Positions 37,425 to 48,268 of a DNA stretch of 64,000 bases are shown here, piece after piece. How positions within the stretch are numbered: position 1 is the stretch's first letter; the number at the start of each line of letters is the position of its first letter. The position numbers and the translations under genes are program-made. A model generated the notes under the pieces. The model did not search any database and was not told the DNA's origin. It worked only from the letters and a program-made list of their open reading frames with translations. Origin of the DNA: Phocaeicola paurosaccharolyticus JCM 15092. GTDB taxonomy: Bacteria; Bacteroidota; Bacteroidia; Bacteroidales; Bacteroidaceae. The stretch covers positions 1-64,000 of the forward strand of contig NZ_BAJR01000016.1 in NCBI RefSeq assembly GCF_000613805.1. Direction: 5' to 3'.

Positions 37425-37495
37425 ACTTAATTAATATTTTTTAATGATGGATACATCAAAATTACAAAAAAAATCAAATAAACAATTTTTATTAA

Positions 37496-38473
37496 TTAAT
37501 TATTTGAATCAAACCTGTTCATTTGAAGCTTTAACTTAGACAATTGATTATCTCTTTCTGACAAAATATTTCTATATGTTTTGATTAGTACACCCAAATC
37601 AGAATCTTGTTTTATATTTTCATCTGCTAAATCAAGCCATTTTAAGGCTTCAGGTACATTGTCCTTGATCTCATTGTATAGAGCTATATTGAATGCAGAA
37701 TAGCTACGCAATTTTCCTTTTTTACTATCATATACAACCTTCCATAGATGAAATGCATTATCCCAATCATTTTCCTTTACAGAAACATCTGCATCTCTCA
37801 TTTCATATGAACCTCCTACGTAATAATACCTAACAATACTCTTCCAGTGAGGCAATATCATTTCTACCGTCTTTTTTATAGCACTATCGTAAGCATATGA
37901 AAAAGCGGCTTGATGATCAATTAAATCAATTACGCTAAAGAACAATGTATCATTCTTTGCTATAGTATATATAGGACCATTCTTCTTAGGTATGTAAAAT
38001 TTTATTTCCGGCTTTGTTATGAACCTCAATATATCCATAGGATATTCTGAAGACGTTTTTAACTTTTCTATCGTTAAATTCATTTTATCCAGAGATATGA
38101 TCATCTCCGAATTAAAATCATTAAGCATTTCATTGACAGCTTCTGTAGATAGAGTATTGACATTCTGCTCATCAAACCTATTTGATACAACAGTATCGTA
38201 TACTATGACATGTTCAAAATAGTTTGCATCTGCAATTCTTTTAGCAATAATCTCTTTTGAAATACTCTGATCACCTACAAGCGAAGAGTTTTTGTCTAAT
38301 TTGATGGTATCCAAATTATTTTGTGGAATCGTTGAGATAACAGCAACACTCTTTATCTGTTCAGGAAAGCATATTTCCGCAGGTTGCAATTGGTCTAGTG
38401 ATATTTCTCTTATAGAAATACAACTAGATAATAAAACAATTAATAATAATATTACAATTGTATTTTTATACAT
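37496..38473 (-). CDS. putative lipoprotein, DUF6340-like, with TPR-like C terminus
   Basis: About 325 residues from MYKNTIVILLLIVLL, with lipobox LLSSC (Cys near residue 18); an upstream Met at 38497 is less likely. N-terminal half resembles Bacteroidales lipoproteins named DUF6340 (SVAVISTIPQNN). C-terminal half is helical with a TPR-like part (NDWDNAFHLWKVVYDS, NIALYNEIKDNVPEALKWLD). Likely anchored in an envelope membrane. Function unknown. Confidence 0.65.
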   Translation of the reverse strand: MYKNTIVILLLIVLLSSCISIREISLDQLQPAEICFPEQIKSVAVISTIPQNNLDTIKLDKNSSLVGDQSISKEIIAKRIADANYFEHVIVYDTVVSNRFDEQNVNTLSTEAVNEMLNDFNSEMIISLDKMNLTIEKLKTSSEYPMDILRFITKPEIKFYIPKKNGPIYTIAKNDTLFFSVIDLIDHQAAFSYAYDSAIKKTVEMILPHWKSIVRYYYVGGSYEMRDADVSVKENDWDNAFHLWKVVYDSKKGKLRSYSAFNIALYNEIKDNVPEALKWLDLADENIKQDSDLGVLIKTYRNILSERDNQLSKLKLQMNRFDSNN

Positions 38474-38550
38474 AGTCTTTAGCTTTAGTATATACAAATA
38501 TATATTAATTGTATAAATAACTATACCACGACTTTATAATATTAAAACAA

Positions 38551-38581
38551 AAATAGCATCATTTAATAAATGATGCTATTT
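38551..38581 (-). terminator. terminator after secA
   Basis: 15-bp perfect stem (AAATAGCATCATTTA and complement) just beyond the secA stop on the minus strand. Confidence 0.75.
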
Positions 38582-38601
38582 TAAAGTTATAAGATTAGAG
38601 A

Positions 38602-41600
38602 TTATAAGTTACTGCCGTGACAATTCTTATACTTCTTTCCACTTCCACAAGGGCAAGGGTCATTTCTTCCTACTGTCTTTTCTGAACGGATTGGTTCACG
38701 TCTTACCTCACGTGTATCATGAGAAGCTGCCTCACTTTGATCAAGATCATTCAGATCCTCCTTTTCTTCTCTATATTGATTTCTAGCTGGACGTTGTTCA
38801 GGAGCTGCTTCACGCACTTGTTCAGGTTCTTGAACCGGTATCTGTCCTCTCATAAGAACAGCAACAGTATTGTTATTAATTTTGCTTACCATTGAGTCGA
38901 ATAAGCCAACAGATTCAAGTTTGAAAATCAACAATGGATCTTTCTGTTCGTAGCTAGCATTCTGTACTGAATGTTTCAACTCATCAAGTTCACGCAAGTT
39001 TTCTTTCCATGCGTCATCAATTGTATGAAGTAATATTGCTTTCTCGAATGATTTAACAATCTCCTTACCTCCTGATTCATAAGCAGCCTTAAGGTTTACA
39101 GAGATATTATACATATGTTTACCATCAGTGATAGGTATCATTATATTTTCATACATATGACCCTGATTTTCATACACTTGCTTAATAACCGGTGTAGCGA
39201 TCTGTGCCATTCTCTCTGTCTTTCTCTTGAAGTTTGCCATAGCATCCTGAAATGCCAATTCAGATAGTTCTTCCTGATTCTTTGCATGGAACTCGTCTTC
39301 TGTAAATGGAGGTTCTATAGCAAGAGTCTGAAGCATTTCCATCTTCACATTTTCGTAATCGCCTAGTTCAACAGAGTAAGCACTGCGGTCCCATATCATG
39401 TTGACGATATCCATACCTATACGTTCACCCATAAGAGCATGACGGCGTTTAGTGTAAACCACAACACGTTGTTTATTCATTACATCATCATATTCCAGCA
39501 AGCGTTTACGAATACCGAAGTTATTCTCCTCAACTTTCTTCTGAGCACGTTCAATAGAGTTAGAAATCATTTTATGTTCAATCATCTCTCCCTCTTGGAA
39601 TCCTAATCTATCCATTACTGAAGCAATTCTTTCAGAAGAGAACAGACGCATCAAATCATCTTCAAGAGATACAAAGAATACAGATGAACCCGGGTCACCC
39701 TGACGTCCTGCACGACCACGTAACTGACGGTCTACACGGCGGCTTTCATGTCTCTCTGTACCAATAATTGCAAGACCACCTGCAGCCTTAACCTCAGGGC
39801 TAAGTTTAATATCGGTACCACGACCAGCCATATTTGTTGCGATAGTAACAATACTCTTTTGACCAGCCTGAGCAACGATGTCGGCCTCTTTTTGGTGCAA
39901 CTTAGCATTCAAGACATTATGTTCAATCTTACGCATAGCAAGCATCTTGCTAAGCATTTCTGATATTTCAACAGATGTGGTACCAACCAATACTGGTCTT
40001 CCCTCATTTACCATCTTCTCTATCTCTTCTATTACTGCTTTGTACTTCTCCCTCTTTGTCTTGTAAACCCTGTCGTTCATATCATTACGTGAGATAGGAC
40101 GGTTTGTTGGTATTACAACAACATCAAGTTTGTAGATATCCCAGAATTCTCCAGCTTCTGTCTCTGCTGTACCAGTCATACCTGATAACTTATGGTACAT
40201 ACGGAAATAGTTCTGAAGAGTGATTGTAGCGAAAGTCTGAGTAGCAGCTTCAACTTTTACTCTCTCCTTTGCCTCAATAGCTTGGTGCAATCCATCAGAA
40301 TAACGACGACCTTCCATAATACGTCCGGTCTGCTCATCAACGATTTTAACCTGCCCGTTTATAACTACATACTCATCATCCTTCTCGAACATTGCGTAAG
40401 CCTTAAGAAGCTGATTGATTGTATGAACACGTTCAGATTTAATAGCATAATTTGTAAGAAGTTCATCTTTCTTCTCAATCTTCTGTTCTTCAGAAAGAGA
40501 ATTCTCATTTTCAAGAGCTGAGAGCTGAGAAGTGATATCAGGCAAAACAAATAGAGTTGGATCTTCAGAATTACCGGTAATCAAGTCAATACCTTTATCG
40601 GTAAGGTCAACACTATTCAATTTTTCATCTATTACGAAATATAGAGGATCAGTAGCCTCAGGCATACGCTTGTTGTTCTGTTCCATATAAATCTCCTCTG
40701 TCTTGAGCATACCGGCCTTAATGCCCTGCTCACTCAAGTATTTAATAAGAGGTTTATTTTTAGGAAGTGCCTTGTGGCTACGGAAAAGAGCTAAGAATCC
40801 TTCTTCCTGTTCTTTCTTATCTTCTGAAGCTATAAGACGTTTTGCATCTGCAAGATACTGAGTAGCTAACTTCTTCTGAGCCTCAAACAAACGTTCAACC
40901 AATGGGCGGAACTCTTCGAAGAGTTGGTCATCACCCTTTGGCACCGGTCCTGAGATAATCAAAGGAGTACGAGCATCATCAATCAATACAGAGTCTACCT
41001 CATCGACAATAGCATAGTTGTGAGGACGCTGAACAAGATCTTTTGGACTTACCGCCATGTTATCACGCAGGTAGTCGAAACCAAATTCATTATTTGTACC
41101 GAAAGTGATATCAGCATTGTATGCTTCTCTTCTTGCATCAGAGTTTGGCTGATATTTATCTATACAGTCTACACTTAATCCATGGAACTGATAGAGAGGG
41201 CCCATCCATTCAGAGTCACGTTTTGAAAGGTAATCATTTACTGTTACCACGTGTACACCATTTCCTGTAAGGGCATTAAGGAATACCGGCAAAGTAGCAA
41301 CGAGAGTCTTACCCTCACCTGTTGCCATCTCAGCAATTTTTCCTTTATGTAGAACGACACCACCAAAGAGCTGAACATCATAATGAACCATGTTCCATGT
41401 AATTTCATTACCTCCTGCTAGCCAGTGGTTTCTCCAAATTGCTTTATCACCATCGATGGTAAGGAAATCCTTACCTTGACTTGCTAACTTGCGGTCGAAA
41501 TCAGATGCTGTTACTATAATTTCTTCATTTTCATTAAAACGACGAGCTGTATCTTTTACTATAGCAAATGCCTCTGGAAGTACATCGTCAAGAGCCTTTT

Positions 41601-41898
41601 CGTACTTATCAAGAACCTCTTTATCTAGTTTATCAATCTGAACAAAAACAGTCTCTCTCTCTTCTAATTCTATAGTCTCAATAGTAGCTTTTAGCTCTTC
41701 AATCTTATTGCGTTCTTCTGCAGCCGAGTCAAAGATATATTTTCTCAACTCCTGAGTCTTTGTACGCAATTCATCATTACTTAGCTTACTTATTTCAGGA
41801 TATACTGCCTTGACTTTATCAACCCATGGCTTTATTTCCTTCATGTCGCGGGTGGCCTTGTTTCCAAACAACATGCCAATTACTTCATTAAATCCCAT
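38602..41898 (-). CDS. secA: protein translocase ATPase SecA
   Basis: 1098 residues, longer than E. coli SecA (901), as usual in Bacteroidetes because of insertions in the motor region. Walker [14 protein letters not shown]-like [16 protein letters not shown], motif with GTATE after SGMTGT, and the helicase end [13 protein letters not shown]-terminal linker then a zinc-binding tail [16 protein letters not shown] that contacts SecB or ribosomes. Drives preproteins through SecYEG; SecG is encoded at 0.8 kb. It has its own terminator. Confidence 0.97.
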   Translation of the reverse strand: MGFNEVIGMLFGNKATRDMKEIKPWVDKVKAVYPEISKLSNDELRTKTQELRKYIFDSAAEERNKIEELKATIETIELEERETVFVQIDKLDKEVLDKYEKALDDVLPEAFAIVKDTARRFNENEEIIVTASDFDRKLASQGKDFLTIDGDKAIWRNHWLAGGNEITWNMVHYDVQLFGGVVLHKGKIAEMATGEGKTLVATLPVFLNALTGNGVHVVTVNDYLSKRDSEWMGPLYQFHGLSVDCIDKYQPNSDARREAYNADITFGTNNEFGFDYLRDNMAVSPKDLVQRPHNYAIVDEVDSVLIDDARTPLIISGPVPKGDDQLFEEFRPLVERLFEAQKKLATQYLADAKRLIASEDKKEQEEGFLALFRSHKALPKNKPLIKYLSEQGIKAGMLKTEEIYMEQNNKRMPEATDPLYFVIDEKLNSVDLTDKGIDLITGNSEDPTLFVLPDITSQLSALENENSLSEEQKIEKKDELLTNYAIKSERVHTINQLLKAYAMFEKDDEYVVINGQVKIVDEQTGRIMEGRRYSDGLHQAIEAKERVKVEAATQTFATITLQNYFRMYHKLSGMTGTAETEAGEFWDIYKLDVVVIPTNRPISRNDMNDRVYKTKREKYKAVIEEIEKMVNEGRPVLVGTTSVEISEMLSKMLAMRKIEHNVLNAKLHQKEADIVAQAGQKSIVTIATNMAGRGTDIKLSPEVKAAGGLAIIGTERHESRRVDRQLRGRAGRQGDPGSSVFFVSLEDDLMRLFSSERIASVMDRLGFQEGEMIEHKMISNSIERAQKKVEENNFGIRKRLLEYDDVMNKQRVVVYTKRRHALMGERIGMDIVNMIWDRSAYSVELGDYENVKMEMLQTLAIEPPFTEDEFHAKNQEELSELAFQDAMANFKRKTERMAQIATPVIKQVYENQGHMYENIMIPITDGKHMYNISVNLKAAYESGGKEIVKSFEKAILLHTIDDAWKENLRELDELKHSVQNASYEQKDPLLIFKLESVGLFDSMVSKINNNTVAVLMRGQIPVQEPEQVREAAPEQRPARNQYREEKEDLNDLDQSEAASHDTREVRREPIRSEKTVGRNDPCPCGSGKKYKNCHGSNL

Positions 41899-41980
41899 TG
41901 TATATTATTTAATTATTTTCAAAAAGTATTATAAAGCGCAAAAATACAATAAATTAATGATTTATTGCAAATAGAGAAAT

Positions 41981-43570
41981 TTATTCTTTGCGCAAGTCAA
42001 TTAGCGGAGATGAATTAGAGGCATTGGGGGCTCTTATCCTCATTGAATGAGAAATAGTGGAGGAAATTTTCTCAACTTTTACTGGAGTATTTATTATAGA
42101 GGGGTTAACATTCCATCCAAAGAAGAACAATGGAGAGGATGTGTATATATCACGGACTACTTTATAGTCCAAGGAATGTTCTCTTGCAATAGACCATCCT
42201 GGCAAAATTTCCAACCAGAAATCAGCCGATGTACCTATATAGAAACTATTTCTTATAATATTCAGTTCAGGATTCCATGCACCCAGATAGATATCTTTTG
42301 ATGAGTATACATTTTTCACACCACTGAATTCAACAAGGAATTCCGACGCTTTTCTCATCAAATCATCTTTATCGAGTTTTTTCTGTTCGATGAGTTTGTT
42401 ATTTAGATATATCTCCTGATCGTGATCGGCCTCTACATATTTGCCCTGGCCATAAATTGCACCAAGATAAATGTTCAACAGTGCCGAGCATCTCTTTATA
42501 TTGAACTCCCCTGTAGGTATTCTGAACTTTATATTATCTGCTGGTTCTGAATCTGAATACCCTGTTGACGTAATGAAAATAAGCGTATTATTGAGACCTA
42601 CCTTGCTATCTATCATATCAATGAGCTCACCGATACTTTTATCAAGCCTTACATAAGTATCCTGTATCTCCATAGAAGCTTCAGCTACAGATTTGTGATC
42701 ATAATTACCTGCATAGTATCCCAAAGAGAGGAAATCAGGTATATTATCGCTACCAATCATAGTAGAGTTTAAGCATCTGTTTACAAGCTTATTTACCTCT
42801 TCATTAGCAAAAGGACTAGTCTTCAGCCTCCTATATTTATTCTTCTTCTCATCATCAAAATCATATTTGAATGTTATCTGATTATTACCTGATGTTATAT
42901 TATCATACATAGTAACGGGTAGAGAAGGAGCCCATTCAATATTGCCAATTCTTAAATCAAGTCCCTGATTATCATTATAGTCGGAAACCCATTTGGGAAA
43001 ATCTGTATAATATGTAGAACCGCTCCATTTTCCTGTCTCGTCATTTATCCAGAAAGCGCCATTAGAAGCATGGCCTCCCATCATTACAGACATTTCTCGG
43101 AACGGAGATATTGAATATGTTAAAGACTTTCCATTTGTTGCAGCCATCAGTTCATCGGTGATATTTGAAACCTTAAGTTTCTCAGCCGATGTTGCCTCAG
43201 AGGTATAAATACCCATATAGTTCTTATCATCTACACTGCTTGTCAAAGTAAGTGTCTTTCTGTCGAACCATGAATCACCTAAGATTCCGTTGAGTGATGG
43301 AGTGGTACCTGTAAATATTGCAGCTGTTGCAGAAGATTTATCAACATTTTTAAAATCAAACTCCACATTAGAGTATAGACGTCCCTCCTTTAGCAATCTC
43401 TTAAAGCCCTTCTCTCCATACAAAGAAGAAAAAGCCTGAATATAGTCTGTTCGAAGCTGGTCTACCGTAATACCAACAACTAGTTTGGGTGCTCCTTTTG
43501 AGTTGTTTTGAGCACTAAGACTAGTTAGTGATATGACTATTAAAAGTGATGATAAAAAACGTTCTTTCAT
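41981..43570 (-). CDS. alkaline-phosphatase-superfamily protein, metal site poorly kept
   Basis: 529 residues with a signal peptide (SLTSLSAQNN). It starts like a PafA-type phosphodiesterase (GITVDQLRTDYIQ) with the segment TAAIFTGTTPSLNGILG where the nucleophile Ser/Thr and a His normally lie. The region that usually reads D-H-G in active enzymes is ITSTGYSDSEP, without the metal-binding Asp-His. So it may bind a substrate or partner without hydrolysis, or use a different site. It overlaps the DUF4105 gene by 4 nt and lies just downstream of it, forming a two-gene unit. Confidence 0.7.
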   Translation of the reverse strand: MKERFLSSLLIVISLTSLSAQNNSKGAPKLVVGITVDQLRTDYIQAFSSLYGEKGFKRLLKEGRLYSNVEFDFKNVDKSSATAAIFTGTTPSLNGILGDSWFDRKTLTLTSSVDDKNYMGIYTSEATSAEKLKVSNITDELMAATNGKSLTYSISPFREMSVMMGGHASNGAFWINDETGKWSGSTYYTDFPKWVSDYNDNQGLDLRIGNIEWAPSLPVTMYDNITSGNNQITFKYDFDDEKKNKYRRLKTSPFANEEVNKLVNRCLNSTMIGSDNIPDFLSLGYYAGNYDHKSVAEASMEIQDTYVRLDKSIGELIDMIDSKVGLNNTLIFITSTGYSDSEPADNIKFRIPTGEFNIKRCSALLNIYLGAIYGQGKYVEADHDQEIYLNNKLIEQKKLDKDDLMRKASEFLVEFSGVKNVYSSKDIYLGAWNPELNIIRNSFYIGTSADFWLEILPGWSIAREHSLDYKVVRDIYTSSPLFFFGWNVNPSIINTPVKVEKISSTISHSMRIRAPNASNSSPLIDLRKE

Positions 43571-44742
43571 TTAAATCTTTTTCTATAACATAATATATGT
43601 CTCAAGGAACATACAAGTAAAGAGGCCGTCAAAGGTAATATAGTTAAATCAAATTTTTGACTGATAAACGGCATTATCAAAATAAAAAGTGTTAAATAAG
43701 CAATATTTATATAGTGAAATAGATCTTTTTTCTTCTTTACAACATTACGTATCATAAATGGAAGATATAAAAGTGGTATAGGATTAAACAGTATCAATAT
43801 CCAATTTGAATCAACCGTAGGGTGTACTGAAAAGAAGAAAAGAAAAGCCACTATACAACCTGCAACACCTTGCGCAGAAAACATAAAAATATCCCATCCC
43901 CAATAGATTTTATTATGTCGCACCTCAAAATATGCAACGCTTATACATAAAATAAGCAGTAAACATGCTGTTGCAAATGGAGAAAGGGGAAAACCTTTTT
44001 CAGCCACTTCCGGTTCAACCTCTACAATGTATTTCTCACTCTTAACCAACGTACGAATAGAGTCTCCTGTAGATATCTTTGCACTTTTCAGAGCTTCCAG
44101 CAGGTAGAATGGTGAGAACATTTTCTCCCTATCACTTATATCTCTGTCAGCTTCAGATCCCAAGCAAAGATCAATACCAAACTGATCCCACTCATTATTC
44201 TTTGTGAACTTATGGATTATAGAGCGGAAAGACTCTTTAGTATTACTTTCAGTGTATATTACTTTCCCATTTATACTCTCTTCTATTTTGTCCCTTGCCC
44301 TTGTAGTACAATTATCATAGAAATAATTATATCTATATACCCTATTATTAGGTTCATAGTTTTCATCGAGCAACGTTTTCAACCTATCTTTCTCATCGTA
44401 TGTCAGATTAAGGTTCTGTTGGTATACAGAAGAACCTCTCATGGCATATTCTGATTCAAAATAGTAGAATGGTATAACGCCTAGTTCATAATCCGTCTCC
44501 CCTTTAACAAATCTCATTACAAAGTTGGGAGTTTTGAAGCTAAACATTCCATAATTATATACTAGGTCAATATTCTTGTCAAAGTTTTGATATCTAATTG
44601 CGGTATGACCAAAAAGCGAGTATATCTCATTACCTGGATTACATGTAAGTAAACTTATCTCTATACTATCCCTTTTCTCTGATTGTGCAAACAGATTAAC
44701 ACTTAATAAAGCGAATAGAAATATTAGAAAGCATTTTTTCAT
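43567..44742 (-). CDS. DUF4105 (Lnb N-terminal-like) membrane protein
   Basis: 391 residues. Signal peptide (SVNLFAQSE), then DUF4105 at residues about 22-205, whose conserved features include NPGNEIYSLFGHTAIR and YNYFYDNCTTRARD (Cys and His like a papain-type site). C-terminal 150 residues have five or so membrane helices (FATACLLLILCISVAYF). Related domains occur in lacto-N-biosidase maturation and lipid/peptidase-like roles; the function is not established. It is translated together with the phosphatase-like gene. Confidence 0.78.
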   Translation of the reverse strand: MKKCFLIFLFALLSVNLFAQSEKRDSIEISLLTCNPGNEIYSLFGHTAIRYQNFDKNIDLVYNYGMFSFKTPNFVMRFVKGETDYELGVIPFYYFESEYAMRGSSVYQQNLNLTYDEKDRLKTLLDENYEPNNRVYRYNYFYDNCTTRARDKIEESINGKVIYTESNTKESFRSIIHKFTKNNEWDQFGIDLCLGSEADRDISDREKMFSPFYLLEALKSAKISTGDSIRTLVKSEKYIVEVEPEVAEKGFPLSPFATACLLLILCISVAYFEVRHNKIYWGWDIFMFSAQGVAGCIVAFLFFFSVHPTVDSNWILILFNPIPLLYLPFMIRNVVKKKKDLFHYINIAYLTLFILIMPFISQKFDLTILPLTASLLVCSLRHILCYRKRFK

Positions 44743-44866
44743 TTTGTCATTATTAAAGCTCTATATGAAATTGCAACAAAAATAGTTCTATTTTGGAACA
44801 CGAGCCATACAAAATAGAGCTTTTTTATCCAACTTGTTATTTTTTTATTTTACTTTGTCACTCAAA

Positions 44867-45604
44867 TTGAATCGAGTGGAACTAGTTATTGACATTGGAA
44901 ATAGTAGTGCAAAACTTGCCGTTTTCGACAAAAATGAAATTGTAGATATATTTTACGATTCAAACAGAGATATTTCACAGCTTGATAATCTATGCAAAAA
45001 ATATAAAATCACAAAAGGGATAGTATCTTCAGTGGTAAAAATAAGCGACACAATAAATAGACAAATAAACAGTCTTCCTTTTAAAGCCCTTATTTTATCA
45101 CACTCCACATCAATACCAATTATAAACGACTATAAGTCACCTCAGACTTTAGGGATGGATAGAATAGCTGCCGTTATAGGTGCAGAGGAGATCAAGCCCG
45201 AAAGAGATTTGTTGATTATTGATGCTGGAACTTGCATAACTTATGATTTCATAGATTCAAATGGACATTACAAAGGTGGTAATATATCACCAGGAGTTGA
45301 GATGAGGTTTAAAGCTCTGAAACACTATACAGATAAATTACCATACATCGACAAAGATGGGAAAACATTGTTAATAGGAGAAGATACTGAAACGGCGATA
45401 CGCTCTGGCGTTACTTTAGGGGTAGAGCATGAAATCGTTGGGTATATTTCATTGATGCGGAATAAATATCCACAACTTTTGGTTTTTTTAACGGGAGGCA
45501 ATGATTTTTCTTTTGATACAAAATTAAAAAGTATCATCTTTGTGGACAAATTCTTAGTATTAAAAGGATTAAACAGAATAATACATTATAATGAAGAATT
45601 GTAA
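44867..45604 (+). CDS. coaX: type III pantothenate kinase
   Basis: About 245 residues. First step of coenzyme A synthesis. Actin-like ATPase fold: phosphate-1 VIDIGNSSAKLAVF, the family segment TLGMDRIAAVIGA, phosphate-2 DAGTCITYDF, and GGNISPGVEMRF. I chose a TTG start at 44867 (or GTG at 44876) rather than the ATG at 44834. A promoter-like TTTACTTTG lies over 44848-44856, and the added residues (LFFYFTLSL) do not belong to the family. Overlaps the next gene by 14 nt. Confidence 0.85.
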   Translation: MNRVELVIDIGNSSAKLAVFDKNEIVDIFYDSNRDISQLDNLCKKYKITKGIVSSVVKISDTINRQINSLPFKALILSHSTSIPIINDYKSPQTLGMDRIAAVIGAEEIKPERDLLIIDAGTCITYDFIDSNGHYKGGNISPGVEMRFKALKHYTDKLPYIDKDGKTLLIGEDTETAIRSGVTLGVEHEIVGYISLMRNKYPQLLVFLTGGNDFSFDTKLKSIIFVDKFLVLKGLNRIIHYNEEL

Positions 45605-46865
45605 AAAACTGATTGGCATATTAACAGTATTATCAATCACTCTAACAGCAGTAGGACAAACAAGCACAAATTCTCCATACACCAGATATGGATTCGGTCA
45701 ATTGGAAAATCAAGGCTTTGGTTTTAGCAAAGGTATGGGTGGCATTGGATACGGTATGCGTAACGGTTCACAAATAAACATATTAAACCCTGCATCATAT
45801 AGTGCAGTTGACTCATTGACAATGCTATTTGATCTTGGTATTTCATTACAGAACACCAATTTTAAAGAAGGAAGCACTCAAACTAATGCCAAAAATTCTA
45901 GTCTTGACTATATAGCTATGCAGTTTAGATTAAGAAAAGATTTAGGCTTTACTATTGGTTTCGTGCCTTTCTCTACTGTAGGATATAACCTTTCAAGTAC
46001 AAAAGAGATTGATAAAGATGTTGATGGAAACTCTATAAATGCTATCAGTACATACAATGGAACAGGAGGATTGCATCAGGTCTTTGTCGGAGTTGGTTAC
46101 AAGTTTATGAAGAACTTGTCTGTTGGAGCAAATCTGTCATACCTTTATGGAGATATTGACCACACTATTTCAACAACATTCAATAGTACTTCAGCTTATA
46201 CAAGTGCTATATTGAATAACATATCTGTAAACGATTATAAGCTTGATTTGGGTCTTCAGTATAGCTATAACTTGAGTAAAGAAGAGAGAGTAAACTTAGG
46301 TCTTACCTACTCTTATGGACATAATCTTAACAGTACATTGGATGTGCACAAGCAGGTATATGCCTCTTCATCATCTGCAATTTCAGATAGTTTAGTAACA
46401 ACAAAAAATGCATTCAGCCTTCCTAGCACATTTGGAGCTGGTTTCACATATGTGAAAGATAATAAGTTAACTATTGGTGCAGACTATACTTTCCAGAAAT
46501 GGAGTAGTGCAAAATATAATGGCACCTCTGGTTCATATTACTCTGACCTATCTAGAATTTCATTAGGTGCTGAGTATATTCCAAGTATGTACAGCCGCAA
46601 CTATTTGAATAGAATAAAATATAGAATTGGTGCTTATATGAGCAATTCATATACTAAAGTAAATGGCAATGATGCAGCTAAAGAATATAGTGTAAGCGCC
46701 GGTTTTGGATTACCTATTTTCAGAAGCAAATCAATGCTGAATATCTCTGGACAATACATAAAAGTAAGTCCAAAGGTAAAAGGCATGCTTGAAGAAAATT
46801 CGTTAAGAGTGAATGTTGGTATAACATTCAATGAAGACTGGTTTAGAAAGTACAAGGTAGATTAA
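45591..46865 (+). CDS. outer-membrane beta-barrel protein
   Basis: 424 residues. Signal peptide ending TAVGQ, then the Bacteroidetes marker TSTNSPYTRYGFGQL and NILNPASYSAVDS. Many alternating hydrophobic strands and a C-terminal aromatic ending (FNEDWFRKYKVD) suggest a barrel of the outer membrane. Co-transcribed with coaX, the TPR protein and lptC, an order found in other Bacteroidales. A transported molecule cannot be named. Confidence 0.78.
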   Translation: MKNCKKLIGILTVLSITLTAVGQTSTNSPYTRYGFGQLENQGFGFSKGMGGIGYGMRNGSQINILNPASYSAVDSLTMLFDLGISLQNTNFKEGSTQTNAKNSSLDYIAMQFRLRKDLGFTIGFVPFSTVGYNLSSTKEIDKDVDGNSINAISTYNGTGGLHQVFVGVGYKFMKNLSVGANLSYLYGDIDHTISTTFNSTSAYTSAILNNISVNDYKLDLGLQYSYNLSKEERVNLGLTYSYGHNLNSTLDVHKQVYASSSSAISDSLVTTKNAFSLPSTFGAGFTYVKDNKLTIGADYTFQKWSSAKYNGTSGSYYSDLSRISLGAEYIPSMYSRNYLNRIKYRIGAYMSNSYTKVNGNDAAKEYSVSAGFGLPIFRSKSMLNISGQYIKVSPKVKGMLEENSLRVNVGITFNEDWFRKYKVD

Positions 46866-46910
46866 ACACACATAGAGATAATAAATAGAGAACAACTAAA
46901 TTTACATACA

Positions 46911-48266
46911 ATGAGAACAAAATTGATAGCACCGCTGCTCATGCTTTTTATTGGTGTGACAGCATCTATGGCACAGAAAGGTGTCACAGATGGTTCTAGA
47001 TTCGGGCATGGTCTAGATAGCATTGAGTGCCTAAAGCACATAAGCATCTACACTGAATATGTTAAGACTAATAATTTCAAAGATGCTTACCCTTCTTGGA
47101 AGAGTGTATTTAATGATGCACCGGTAGCTCAGGTAAGTACATATACAAATGGAACAAAAATCCTTCGTTGGTTTATTGCAAATGAGAAGGATGCTGCTAA
47201 GAAAAAATCCTACTTTAATGAGTTGATGGGTGTTTACGATCAGAGAATTAAATACCTCGACGTACTTAACACTTACGTCAGAAATCCAAATTCAAAAGGT
47301 TCAATAATCGCATTAAAAGCTCATGATTACTATACTATGGGCAACCCTGATAATAATGTTGCATATGCAATGTTTAAGGAGTCTATTGAAGCGGAGAAAG
47401 ATAAATCAGATTACTTTATCCTTCAGGAATTTATGGAGTCGGCTACAAAGAAATTAAAAGCTGATCCAAATCATAAAGAACAGTTTATACAAGATTATCT
47501 TTTTGCTTCCTCTACTGCTGATGCTGCACACAAAGCTGCTACCAAGGAGAAAGAGAAAGCAAATCTTAAGCTTACAAAAGATAATATTGATGCATTATTC
47601 ATCAATAGTGGAGCTGCAAGTTGTAAGAACTTGCAAGCTATCTATGGTCCAAAGGTTGCTCAAAATAAGACAAACCTTGAATACCTGAAACAGGTTCTAT
47701 CTGTAATGGAAATGCTGGGATGTACAGAAGAACAGGCATACTTTGACGCTGCAGAAGCCGCTAATGCTATTGAACCAACTGCTGCTACAGCAATCGGATG
47801 CGGTTATATGTATTATAAGAAAGGGAACTTGGATAAAGCTCTTGAATACTTTGATCAAGCAATAAGCCTTGAGACTAATGTTGAAAAGAAAGCAGATTAC
47901 GCATATAAAGCAAGTGCTATGTTATTCAGCAAGAAACAGTTGAGCCGTGCTAAACAGTATGCTAACAGATCTATAGCATTAAATCCAAACAATGGTAACC
48001 CATACATCCTTATTGCACAACTTTATGCCTCTAGCCCAAACTGGAGCAATGAACCAGCATTAAACAAATGTACATTCTTCGCTGTACTTGATAAATTGTA
48101 CAAGGCAAAAAGTGTAGATTCAAGTGTTGCTGCAAAAGCTAACGAATTAATCAACACTTATAGCCGTCATACACCAAAAGATTCTGACCTATTCTTTATT
48201 GGCTTAAAGAGAGGTGATAAAGTTACAATTGGTGGATGGATAGGCGAAACTACCACTATCAGATAA
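46911..48266 (+). CDS. periplasmic tetratricopeptide-repeat protein
   Basis: 451 residues. Signal peptide (SMAQKGVT), an N-terminal helical region conserved in Bacteroidales (ECLKHISIYTEYVKTNNFKDA), and TPR repeats between about 275 and 400 (GCGYMYYKKGNLDKALEYF, SKKQLSRAKQYANRSI). Likely a protein-protein adaptor of the outer envelope. The gene ends 2 nt before lptC, which suggests coupling. Confidence 0.8.
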   Translation: MRTKLIAPLLMLFIGVTASMAQKGVTDGSRFGHGLDSIECLKHISIYTEYVKTNNFKDAYPSWKSVFNDAPVAQVSTYTNGTKILRWFIANEKDAAKKKSYFNELMGVYDQRIKYLDVLNTYVRNPNSKGSIIALKAHDYYTMGNPDNNVAYAMFKESIEAEKDKSDYFILQEFMESATKKLKADPNHKEQFIQDYLFASSTADAAHKAATKEKEKANLKLTKDNIDALFINSGAASCKNLQAIYGPKVAQNKTNLEYLKQVLSVMEMLGCTEEQAYFDAAEAANAIEPTAATAIGCGYMYYKKGNLDKALEYFDQAISLETNVEKKADYAYKASAMLFSKKQLSRAKQYANRSIALNPNNGNPYILIAQLYASSPNWSNEPALNKCTFFAVLDKLYKAKSVDSSVAAKANELINTYSRHTPKDSDLFFIGLKRGDKVTIGGWIGETTTIR

Positions 48267-48268
48267 TC

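Noticed and set aside
44834-44866. ATG start for coaX at 44834
   Set aside because: The added residues are not part of the family, and a promoter-like TTTACTTTG lies within them.
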